Assembly (NCBI RefSeq): GCF_905163445.1
Contig: NC_053185.1
Location: 12,914,001 to 12,978,000 of the forward strand
Direction: 5' to 3'
DNA length: 64,000 nucleotides
Source of the DNA: Pararge aegeria
Lineage: Eukaryota > Arthropoda > Insecta > Lepidoptera > Nymphalidae
Every line of letters begins with the position of its first letter. The first letter of the stretch is position 1. The translations under genes were made by a program, and so were the position numbers. Positions 12,901-24,900 of this stretch are shown here, piece after piece. The notes under the pieces are model-generated. The model was not told the DNA's origin, ran no database searches, and saw nothing but the letters and a program-made list of their open reading frames with translations.

Positions 12901-15900
12901 ATAGTTGCCAGTTTTATGGACATAACAGAAATACTCACTAAATATACAAAGGAAGCTAGCCAACGTAATTACAGTGCAATTCGTGCATTTTTTATCCACT
13001 ATTATAAGCAGTGATTTTATAATACGCAATAGCATTCGTTTAAATTACATTATCTATTTAAAACTATTATGTGAGGTATAAGGGCCTATAGAGATGGACT
13101 GTATTTGCACTGCAAGCCAACTGCAAAGTAACACTTTGGCTGTTGGCTTGCAGTTAATAGTCGTGCTCACTACTAGAACCTCATGACGACTGCGATTAGA
13201 CTGCTCAGTCAGGTCGCAGTTTCAATGCGGTTATGTCAACTACTTTCAAACTGTAACATTGCAGGTAAAATACAATCCGTCTGTATAGATTCTAATGTCA
13301 TTAGTTATAATGAGGGTGATAACAACTCAATGTGCTTGCTACGTCTGGTTTTAAAAATAAAAACGTGTTAAACCTCAAACAGTACTAACTACAATAGCAC
13401 TGTTATTTTGAATTATAGAAAAGCGAGTAATCAGCGTGAGCTGCTCCGTCAGTATGTTATAATTAGTTTTGAATTTAGAAGCGAAAAGATTCTTGCCACA
13501 CCGGTTTAGTGCTTTTTATATTTTATAAACGCTTACTTATCAATTTCAAACGGCGCAAATAAATTTCTCGAATTTCACTAGCATCGAAACTTAAATATTT
13601 TAATCTGCGGAGTTTGCAAAAACATATAACAATTATTATGCGTGAAGAATGGGTGCAAAATTTTTTAAAATATTGTAAGCAACTGCGTGGCTTAAAAAAA
13701 AAGATCCATGAACTTACAGAATGAAATTTTATGATCTAGTTTTGTTGTAATAGTCGTATGTAACTAAGGTACAATACAATGAACATTTGGTACTAAATTG
13801 GCTTGAATTTCTTAATACCATGGCTATTTAGAATATTGTTCCCAAATATTTAAACGATGTATTCGATCAAACTGAAAATGTTGCTGTGACATAACCTACC
13901 AGGCTATAATTTAATAATAGTTTAGTTTGTACGAAAACTTACACTAACACAATATCTTAACGTTATATAAAAAGTTAAGTTTGGTCACGCTTTGTTCGTT
14001 GTAAGTTAGGAAAAAAACTGCATAATTTTCCGTAAACATAGCAATTAAAAAACTAGTTGGCGGCTGGGCAGTTGACCTATATATCGCCGGGCAGTTGACC
14101 TTTATATCGAGTTATATCATATCGAATCGATTATAATCATAGTGAGTGGTAAACGCTAGAATCCCGTGTACCTGCGCATTCCGCGTGAGGATGGAGGTGG
14201 AGTGCCGTCGCCTCGTTAGCGCCGACTCCGAAGCGCCGCACGCTCCCGCCACCTGGAGCAGCCGTGCTGTATTCCTAACCCCATCCTGCGCTCTTACCCA
14301 CGACCCCAGAAGATCCGGCCCTACCCTTAACAACTGATCAATGTCAAACTGGTTGGCTTTTTTGGACAGTTCTTCATTTAGCATAAGTTATAATAACTGA
14401 GCTTTCATAAGAACTATGTATCATTACAACAAAAATACGATATTCGTACATTAATATAACGACAAGAATTTTGATGGTTAACTACTGAAAAAAAATGTCT
14501 TCTATTACGTAAGATTATGCTGAAATAAACTGAAAATAATTATTTTTAAAGCTTAACAATAGATATGGATAAAAAAAAACTAAAGTAAGGTGTAGGGCCG
14601 GTTGACTTGTATTAAAGTGTCGCCTCCAGTAGATGGGACACTCAACAAATGATTGAAGACCCGAGCTTTCGAGGCATATTGTTGCAAAAACTTTAGCACC
14701 GATGATTGTTGAAGAACTATTTTATATACAGATTTTTTTTAGATTTGAACACGTAGCAGAGCAGTTTAATATATTAAACAAACATGCAGTTGAACTCAAA
14801 CAAGAAATCATTAACTATAAACTAAATTAAAAAAATAGGATACATGCGAATGAAAATATAGTTTTATAATTCATTACGCATAACAGGACACATTTTAAAG
14901 ATAGTAGGTACTAATAATGCTAGTTTAGTGATTCACTTTGTTAACGAAACTAAAGTAACGGGTCGAAAAGTTCGCTGTCCTTTTAACATAGTTGGGAAAA
15001 GGTACTTTTAAGTACTTGCAATTCAGTGCCTCGATTCTCAATTATGTTCTATACCCAAAATTGTTAACCAGAATTTAGGAGGTAAAAATTAAATTATTAT
15101 TGCATGAAAAGGCAACCAAAATGTGTTTTGTACGCATTTAAGACCTCAATGCTATCTGAACCAAGGTTTAATTTAGTTTCGGTGTTGGTGTTTCAACATA
15201 CTAGCACCCATATTTACGGACATTGTCCTACGCGAAATATCTAAGAGTTGTAACATAGCATACAAAAGTAGTCAAATTGAAATAACATGTTTGAGTTCAA
15301 GTTAATAAAGTTATTAAACATAAAATCATTCTTGTATGGCACATTGGCACTGAACAGTCTGTCAGTACAACTGAGGAAGGTTACAATTATAAAAAAAATT
15401 GAAACTCAATTAAGCCTGTTTTTTTTTGTCATAAAATGTAACAGTTACTTAATGAAATGAGTTTGCATGTTCTTTTAGTGTATCGGCCACGTGGACGGTA
15501 TAAATAAACATAACAATAAGTTATAATATGTACTTGTACAATTTACTATAAGTTATACACTTTGGTGCTAGTTACCCAATATTGTTGCGATTTCTTTTGT
15601 ACACAAATTTCCAAAACTAACTAAGTTAGCACTTGACAGCTAAGTAGTGCCACCATTTTCATATTGATCGATGATGATGACGATGATGAGATCTGTCAAT
15701 TTAGTTTAGAATTGACACCATATGTACATGGAGTCAACCTAACAACAGAACTTTTTTTTCTACTTAGCAGGTTTATTTTTGAAACTGAGGTACTAGTAAA
15801 AATCATTTTAATTCTAAAAATAAATATTAATTACGGGAAAAGTGGGTTACATAAGCATATTGTTAACTCTGGAACATCTACGATTTTCATAGATGTTTCT

Positions 15901-18900
15901 TCCAGAGTTAATATGCAAATAGACAAACATTCAGACAGGTTAATTATGCAATTTAAACATTTAATAAATATAGTGCATATCGTGTAAAACAATCAGGCAT
16001 TTTTGCATCATAAAACTCTTTACTTTCATCGGTTGTACAGACGGATTGTGTCAATGCGAGAAAGGGCATTATAAAACGTAACAATTACTGATAATTGTGC
16101 ATTTATGAAGGATCATGCAGTGCTACATTTTCTACATTTACAATCGAGTGCAAATAAAATCTCATGCTAAGTTGTTAGATATGGTTCTAAGTACAGTTAA
16201 ATATTTACAATAATATCCAATATTGGATTGAGATTATTATTTATTTTTCTTCAATGTTCACCATTTTTTTTTGTGATGAATTGTTCGACTTAATTTAATA
16301 CTTACCCTTTGCCTGTTGGGTCTTTTGACTTTGTTAAAATAGGATTCCGTCATTTTAAGGAATCCTTCGGTCAGATGGTCAAGATCGTGTCGCGTTGGTG
16401 TAGGATATATATCACAGTGCGTCGATTCGTCTTCAAGGATAGTTTTAGTGGCCGGGTTGTAAAGTGGCAGTAGAAGTGTACGGAAACGCCAATACTTTAG
16501 TGCCTGAAACATATATGTTAGCTAACCATTGTCAACTAATTACGTGCTTGATTCGAAAACGTTGTAATAACTTTTCCAAACGAATTTTAACTTATAAATC
16601 TTTATTTTACTTTTTTACTGTACCGATCTTCTTGAAATTTAACAAACATAGTTTACCTTCCGGAACAGGGATTCAAAGGGAAATAATGTGACAAATCATT
16701 GAAAGATGTTTTTTACGTCAATTTTCAACGATTGATTTGTCAAGCTTTATGGACTGTTACGATTTCATAGGAATGTTTGTCAATATTAGGTGTCGCACCT
16801 AAAGCACAGGAAAACGGATTTCTAGTAAGATATTATTTTGGAACATGAAAAATATACTGTTTCGAGTCTTTCTTCACTTTTTTTTCAACAGTCTCAATCT
16901 TTTCAACAGTTGTTGTGGAGAATCGACAATAGAATGTTAAAGTGAAAACCTACTTTTATCTTTTATCATATATCGGATCTTAGTCGCTAGCGATGACTTT
17001 ATGTTATTTAAATAATACACTGAACAAACTTCAACAAGAGTGAAATCGGTGTCTCCTCGAGTACAAATGTAGTGGTCCATGTAATTCCAATTGTAGTTTT
17101 CCAACTTCTCTGTAGTAAATGATACCCAGGAAACCTCATATGTGTCGTGGTTTGGAGCGTGGAATCGATATCTGTAGTGGATGTTGAATGGAGGATATGG
17201 ATGTCTGAAAGATAAGACCATAACTTTAATTTAGCCATAAGAGTTGGTTGGTTTAATCCTAAATTAAGTTCAATTCGTATCTTCGATGCGATAATCAAAC
17301 CGCCCGTCTTTTGGCACGACCGAAATTGAAACGTTATGTTTAAACTCTCAGCCAAGAAAGTGCTGCTGTTCTTCGCAGCAAGCAGTACTGAAAACAAGGT
17401 TTACGTGACACTGGGACTTCGGGAGTCCTCCATAGGCGCCTACTTTTGGGCAGGTTAGGTCGACCACCATAGTTAATAATTAACCTTTAAATTTTATTAA
17501 GGCAACTTTACAAACAAAAAAGATACAACCGAATGACTTAAAAATGTCTCATGACAAAGGTTACCTTTATTTTTATCAGTGATTTCTTCCAGGCTACCTA
17601 TACGAATGTTGTTACTGAATACCACATAGGGATAATACGTCAAAACTGCTTACCTTGGCCTATATCGTGTGACGCTAATCGTGGAGCCCACTAGAGTCAA
17701 TTCGTGAAAGATTCTACCAATGGACAGTAAGTAGCGTTTAGTTGGTGCTGAGTTAGTCAGTTTTCCACTCTGAGGGGCAACTTTAGATGGCGGAGGTGCG
17801 AGAGTTGATGGACAGTGAGATTCTGTTACTTCGCTTTCGTTAACTCCGACTATAAGCTGAAAGCCCTGTAATATAATGTTAAAATCAGGTACCATTTTGT
17901 TTCTTTCTTCTTTCAATTACACTAGCGGACTCGGGAGACGTCGTCTCGCCCACATATTGAATTTAAAATCAAAATTTCATCAGCTATTTAAGAGCAGTTA
18001 GGTGACAAACACACGTACAGAAGAATTATTGTAGTTTTTAGTATTTTTCTCACCTTTTATACCATCCCAAGCCACGAATATTTTAAGACCAAGAGATTCG
18101 CCAAATCTCGAGTTTTAGTGAGATTAACGAACAGCAAGTCAATTTTATATATATTCAAGAAGATAATTACTTCACAAAAAATTTAACCGGATCATAATTG
18201 ACAATATTTTTTTTTTTAAATATATTTTTCGATATTCGGTATTCTAAATACAAACTTCAAAAGCCACAAAATTAAAAAAACCAAAACTGTCTGTCTTTCT
18301 GTTCTTATTTTTATATATTTTAGCAAAATATTCCAAATTATACGTATTTTTATTTTTAAAACATGTATCTACTTATTTGAAGTAGACCTGTTTGTGAAGA
18401 GAATTTATTGTTTTGATCGATCTTTTGCGTATATACTTTCATTCGCTATTCTACATGCACAGCACGATGCAGCTGGTGGCCTCGCCCACTCACACACTTT
18501 TATTCCTTGGCTCTTAGAGGTCGTAACATGTAAATAGGAATAGCCCAAAAACTTCCTCGATAAAGTAAAAAACGACTTATAGTACAAAAGATTAGGTCAT
18601 TCAATTCTTCGCGTTCATTATAAGTTTAGATTTACCTGGGCTAATCGTTGCGAAACAAGCTCCTTAAAAACTTCCATAGTGGTGAGAGGCTCTTTGTAGA
18701 TGGCTCTGTTTCTCGCGAAATCTGCATTTACATCGTCCGGCAGGAGATTGTAGTCTGACACTAGATAATCGTTTTGTAGCGACCGTTTGTCGGGGAAGTA
18801 ATCAGTTGTGATTGGCAGACACGCCGGGATCGTCAATGATTTCCAGTCGACACCTAAATCGTTTTATTGCTTTGTTTATGTATACATACATTTTAGAAAT

Positions 18901-21900
18901 TGCGAAATTATAATTACTGTTTATTGCATTTATACAAGGTCATTTGGAAAGGGGGTTCTAAGACACTGCCTTGAAAAATAGATCACTAATTTTTGATTTA
19001 CAAAAATTATCATGTCAAGTAAACGGTTATTTCCGTTTTCATGTAAACCTAGAAAGTTTTATAGTAGTAATTGATGGACGAATCAGATGGCCCACCTGAT
19101 AGTAAGTGGAAAATCATCGTCTATTAATAGAGCACTTCGCAGTCCTACAATGTGTCGCCCTGTGTCCAGTGGCGTGCACTTCATACATGCACAAAAGCAC
19201 TGCATACCCTAATTTTTTTGTATAACTCATAAAGGCGAAGGATTTTTCAATTTTATGCCATCTTCCTATTTTATGCATACCCTGGTCAAAACCTGCTTGG
19301 CTGCACTACTTCCCCGGACGCGCTGTCACTAAAAGCTTTAAAACTTCTTAGGATAACACCGACTGTAATGATTTCATATCACAATAACGCGTCTTTACGT
19401 GTTATTTATATTTTTATTCGCATAATAAACCCTAAACTTAATTGAACTTAAAATGTAAATACAGCTTATGGTTGTCACTGCGTATTTTTTTCCTGAAACA
19501 GTACTGCACAGTTACTCCTTTAATGGCCCTTTCACTAACGACGAACAAGGCAATGCCTAAGTAAGTAAAACCTAAATCAAAGTAGATTCCGAGACATATA
19601 TTGACCTTTCACCAATCGATTTTCACAAGGTATTTCATAAAAATCTAACTTGTCTATGTTTCTTGCCACAAGGTGTGGTATTTTGTGTTTGTATTATCAT
19701 TATATATTTTTTCGTATGGATTTAAGGTGTTTAAAAAAAACGAATTTATATTACTCAAGTGTCAATTTACAAGATTTCCATTACGCACCGCCGAATCGTG
19801 TAGTAGGCGCGTAACATCGTTAGTCATCATGTAGGACAATTGTTGAAACGTTTATTTTTAACTACGCTTCAACCAAATCATTAGGAATCCGGTTTAAGCG
19901 TTTCCTAGGTTTAGCGAAAACGGGCGTACGAGTATTAATCCAAGCAAAAAATGGCGTAATAGGAAGTTTTTCCTAATTATGAATGACCCCCCCCCTCTTT
20001 CCTTGTATTAAGCCTTGTATAAAACAAAATATTTAGCTAATAGTCGCAATGGCGGAACAGTGCAATATAATATTTGTAAATTATAAGAATGTGCAATAGG
20101 AAGTAAGTAGTTTTAAAAAAAAAATCTTTTTTCGCGACTTTTATACATTCACAAACAAGTATTTGACAATAACATTAAAAACGATTGTATTGCGAAGCTT
20201 GTTAGTGATATGGAAATGTCTTAAGTAAATTGGGTTAGTTACAATCGAATGCCGCCGAAATAAGGCCCAAAGCGTTGTTTAAAAACGTCACTTTAGTTTG
20301 CGTTAGTACTTTATTGGTGTCGCATGCAGAATACATATACAATTTTACCAAGCGAATAATAATCCTTTTTGGCACGTGGCTATAAGCACATGTTTCACTA
20401 CCAATTGCTAATAAATTTTAGAATCAATCACAAAGTTGATTAAAGCGAAGGGTCGTATGTATATTATATTTTAAACATCTTTGTTTTTCTATAATATTAA
20501 GCTTCCTCAACGTTATGATTTTTGGCATAAAACAACGTAACCCAAAAGTCAAATAACTAAATTATAATAAATAAAAAGAACCTTTATAATATAATTAAAA
20601 TGAGCTGTGAGATAGTTTGTTATTTATTAGGTTATCTTGTTTTATATTATTCATTTCTCCGGATAACATAAATTGGAATTTGCTACAGAAACTCTAAAAA
20701 GCGAAATATATACTGTAAATAACCCCCAGAAATTATATTAAGTATATCATTAAATCTCAGAATTACATAGAGGGAGCAGCAACTACATGATATAAATCCA
20801 ATGAATGGGGTATCAAACCTATGGCTCGGTTCGCTTTGGGCCGCATTCGATCCAAACGATTTGTAGATATTTTCAATGCGACGATTTCATGAAACATTAA
20901 AAATGAAATGAACTTTTAGTATCAGTACGATGTAAAGGCAATTTTAGATGAGACATCAACGTCTACATGCATTTTTATACAGCAAACCATGTTTAAAAAT
21001 GACTCATAGATCCCTCTATTTCAGCAAATTAAAGAAATGCTTGCAATGGGGCCAAGTAAGACGAGATACCTCTAGGAGTTCAGTCGATAACCCTTATCTG
21101 TACGCGTAAAACGTCCTGTACAAGACAAAATCATTGTCTTTATAAGCTAATTAACGTAAACGCTACAACTGTTCTTCGGAACGGTTGCACTAACCGTTCC
21201 GAAGAACAGTTCCTTACAAACAGGCAGTTAAAATTTCTGGTAACATGTCCCTGTGTTATGCTACCTTCAAATAATCCTATTAAGTTATATTATCACACCA
21301 CATCATTTCTATTTATATAAATAAATGTTTTTGTTGTGATAAATGTTCTATCACAAACAGACAAAAAATGTTATTTTCCACTTTTTACTATATTATGTAA
21401 ATATTTCAATCCGGTTTTCTGACCTTATGAAATAAAGAGTCTGATTTAACTTGGGTTCTAAAATATTATGATTTATAAGGGGGCGTCGCCTTAATATAAA
21501 CCTGCCTTAAATATGATGAAATTGCGAATGTTCCTAAACTCATGTCGTTTAAAAAGTTTAAGCAACATGAGTTTAGGAGCATTCGCAAATATCCGATATC
21601 GTGAGACGGTGCATTCCATTTATTCTGATACTCTCAACCATGTGATCTGGTAGGAAAGCACAATCATATAATGGAAACCTCAATATATTATGTACACAAC
21701 CAAAGGGCGTTTTTACATTCGCCGATAATGACACCAACCTGATATCGGTCGGATCAGATGGTCAGATTTGGTCACCGATATCAGCCCGATATCGGTGACC
21801 AAAACCATCCACAGTAGCCCGTCACTAATTCATCCCGTTGCCTATTTTTTGTATCCGGCTCTTTTTTGTTGGTATCGGTAAAAATACCGGCGACGATATC

Positions 21901-24900
21901 TGTTTCTGATATCATACCATAAAAACATATTACATCCATATTATGTGGTTTTGGGTAATTATATTTACGTAAATAATTATAAAAAACTGATATGAAACTT
22001 CTATATACACCTCGGAAGTAAAGACTACTCGTCTGCCGTCACGACAAACGGCAAGGCGCTCTTTTCACCGTCATACTGCGCTCCCACATATTTACTTCTT
22101 TTGTAATAACAAAAATAATAGATATATTTATTTAACTCAATATTTATTTTCTGCCTGGGTTTCACGACAACCAACTGGTTTCTTAGTGCATGTTTTATAA
22201 ACAATTCGTCTGACATTTTATAAAATATGCATGGGGAAAAAAGGAAAACTTATATATTTATTATTTACATATATAAATAAATAGTCTTCGAAATTCACAG
22301 AAAATGTTTGTATACTTTAAATTGTTTATTTAGATTAATGGACACGAATAAGTTATTTAACTTTAGTAAATCGTCAGAACCGACGCAGTATAAATGTTCG
22401 GAAATATAATAGATACCGTTTCGATATCAGATCGGTGTCGGTGTTATCGGCTAATCGCCAGATGCGATGAGAATTCGGTAGTAGATCGTAAGGCAATAGA
22501 CAGCCACATTGGGTTCGATGTAGCAAATTTATGAAGCACTTACCGGTGGTCAGGGCCGGAGTCCACTCTTGCTCGCCCGTGGCTCCCCAAAGCAAAGCAA
22601 GGGAAGCGTTGTTAGTCGTGGATGGTGCGCTTAAAGCGGCTCCAAGAACGCTCACAGCGCCAGAAGCGCTTATCATGCGTTTGCGACTCATGATGTTTCC
22701 TGCAAATACATTTTAAAGTCCTTGTCAATAAAGTTTATCATCATCATTTTCATAATCATCATAATCTTCTTCTTCTTCTTCATAATCTACCCATTACAGG
22801 GCACGGGTCTCCTTTCAAAATGTGCTCTAATTCAAACGGGTTTATCTTCGTACGTTTACGCACAGGCATACAATTAAAAAAAAAAACAATAAATTCAAAA
22901 TTCATTTATTTCAGGTAGGCCTAATAAGCACTTTTGAAACGTCAAGGCTGTCTGTTTGTAGTGACTCTACCACCGGTTCGGAAGGCAGATTCCATCGAGA
23001 AGAAGCCGGCAAGAAACTCAGCAGTTTCTCTTTTCAAATATCAACAATTTACACGTTACATTGTACAATTCAATTTGTATCTTGTGAGAGATGAAAGCGG
23101 AACCGAATGTTTCCAAGCAACCTTGTCATTAAGAAATTCATCAATTGAATAGTAATTTTTGACCAACGGCCCAAAACTCCTCGAATCCAGGAGATACCGT
23201 AATTCGATCCTACTTACTACTTACTAGAGGTTGTTTAACTAGTTTCATTCATAGAAATATCAATAATGTACGGCAAAATAGAATAAAAATATATTACCAT
23301 CAACTTGATACACGGAGTGGTTGTTATTGATAACAGACACGCCATTTTCTTTCGCAATATTGCTGTCTCCGGGCCTCGAAGCGGGCTCGCCGGCAGGCCT
23401 CGCCTGGTAGTGATGTTGTTGGATCAACACTCCCGTGGGACCTGATTTACATAATAAATAATATGTTACAACAACAAAAATATAACAAGTTAAGGTGAGC
23501 TACATTGAGGGATGTGTTGAATATTATATTTCTAATCACACTTGCTCGTAACGTGGACCTTATTACATGGATGTAAGGCTCACAATCCAAGTTATTAGCA
23601 CGCGTGTTTTATTTAAAATCACCTTACTTGTGCTTTATTTATGATGACCCGCAGGGTGATTACGTATCTCGCGACAGCAATGCGACAGGCGAAAATTTTG
23701 CAATCACTGCTGTCAAACGTCACTTTTGTTTATTTATTGTATGGAAAAGTGACGTTTGACAGCAGTGATTGCAAGATTTACGCCTGTCGCATTGCTGTCG
23801 CGAGATACGTAATCACCCTGCTGATTAAGTTTAGTGCTGCACGTTAGCACACACCAAACAGATATTCGTGGTGTGGAGTATAAGTATTGGAGAAATTATA
23901 AATTAAACAATACAGATTCTCATACTTTTCGCGGAGTATAGCAAATTAAGCATAATTTTCATAATGTAGCATGGAATTCTGCAAAGCAACGCCTGCTTTT
24001 ATTCAATACTTATTTTTATGTTGTTACCTAGATCAAAAGGTATTCCTAATTTCATTAAGTGGCGTTCACAGATATTGCCCTATTTAATATAATATCTGAA
24101 GTCTTAATATAAATTGGAAAATAATAAGTTACCTTTAGGGAATATGTGTGTCCACCTTCGACGGTTACTCGTTAGCTTGACGGTCACGTGCGACGGATCG
24201 AAGGGGTTGATGAGTGCCCTTCCAGTCCTTATCACTGGTTTGTTCGACATCGAGCTCCTAGGCGATAGGCGGTTTACTGACATCGAGGAATCTGTCGAAT
24301 CGCTGTTGTTGGCTTCGTTTACGCCGTATTTAGCTGGAAATTTAAATTACTTGCTTAGATTCTAATGTCGTTATGTTTATGGATACAGGTTTATTGTGCA
24401 TGGCCGAAATTAAATCTAAAACATAAATATACCACACAATAATATATCACGAAGAAATCCCAACACACCCATTTTCATTTTCTCTATTAAAATGACTAAA
24501 TCCGTACAAGCTTTCCCTAGTATAGGAAGACAAAAATAAAACCTCCAATCGCGGATTGTATATAATCACAGGTGTGGAAAAATAAATCAGTAGTGTTTTT
24601 CTGCTAATAAACGCCTGTCAGTCCCGAGGAAAATTCGACGAACAATAAACTCCCTGGCGTATCGGCGTGGAAAATCGGGTTTTCGATCTTCGGCAGGGAC
24701 AATTTGGGATTTTACAATTTCTGAGTTTTCTCTGGTCTGGTGGAAGACTCCCGCCGTAGCTAGTAACCACACTACCGACAAAGACGTGCCGCAAAACGAT
24801 TTAACGTTCCGGTACGATGTCGCGTAAAAACCGATTAAGAGTGTGGGTTAAACATAACTACCATACCCCTAACAGGTTAGCCCGTTACCATCTTATTCTG

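Larger units (their letters stand above)
11945..14171. other. Iml1 intron 16 (2.2 kb)
   Basis: AT-rich; contains a hairpin at 13109 to 13154 and a direct repeat at 14066 to 14109. No host exon found. Confidence 0.55.
16504..18635. other. Iml1 introns 14, 13 and 12 around exons 13 and 14
   Basis: Non-exonic parts (16504 to 17029, 17205 to 17653, 17866 to 18635) are AT-rich. No repeat family or extra gene was recognised in them. Confidence 0.55.
18854..22543. other. Iml1 intron 11 (3.7 kb)
   Basis: Contains the fold-back copy at 19167, hairpins at 21167 and 21522, and a zone rich in GATATCGG palindromes at 21720 to 21915. A run of nine C bases lies near 19987. No host exon found. Confidence 0.6.

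Noticed and set aside
17008..17397. 129-codon minus-strand open frame
   Set aside because: It overlaps Iml1 exon 14 in another frame and lacks family similarity; the exon frame matches DEPDC5.
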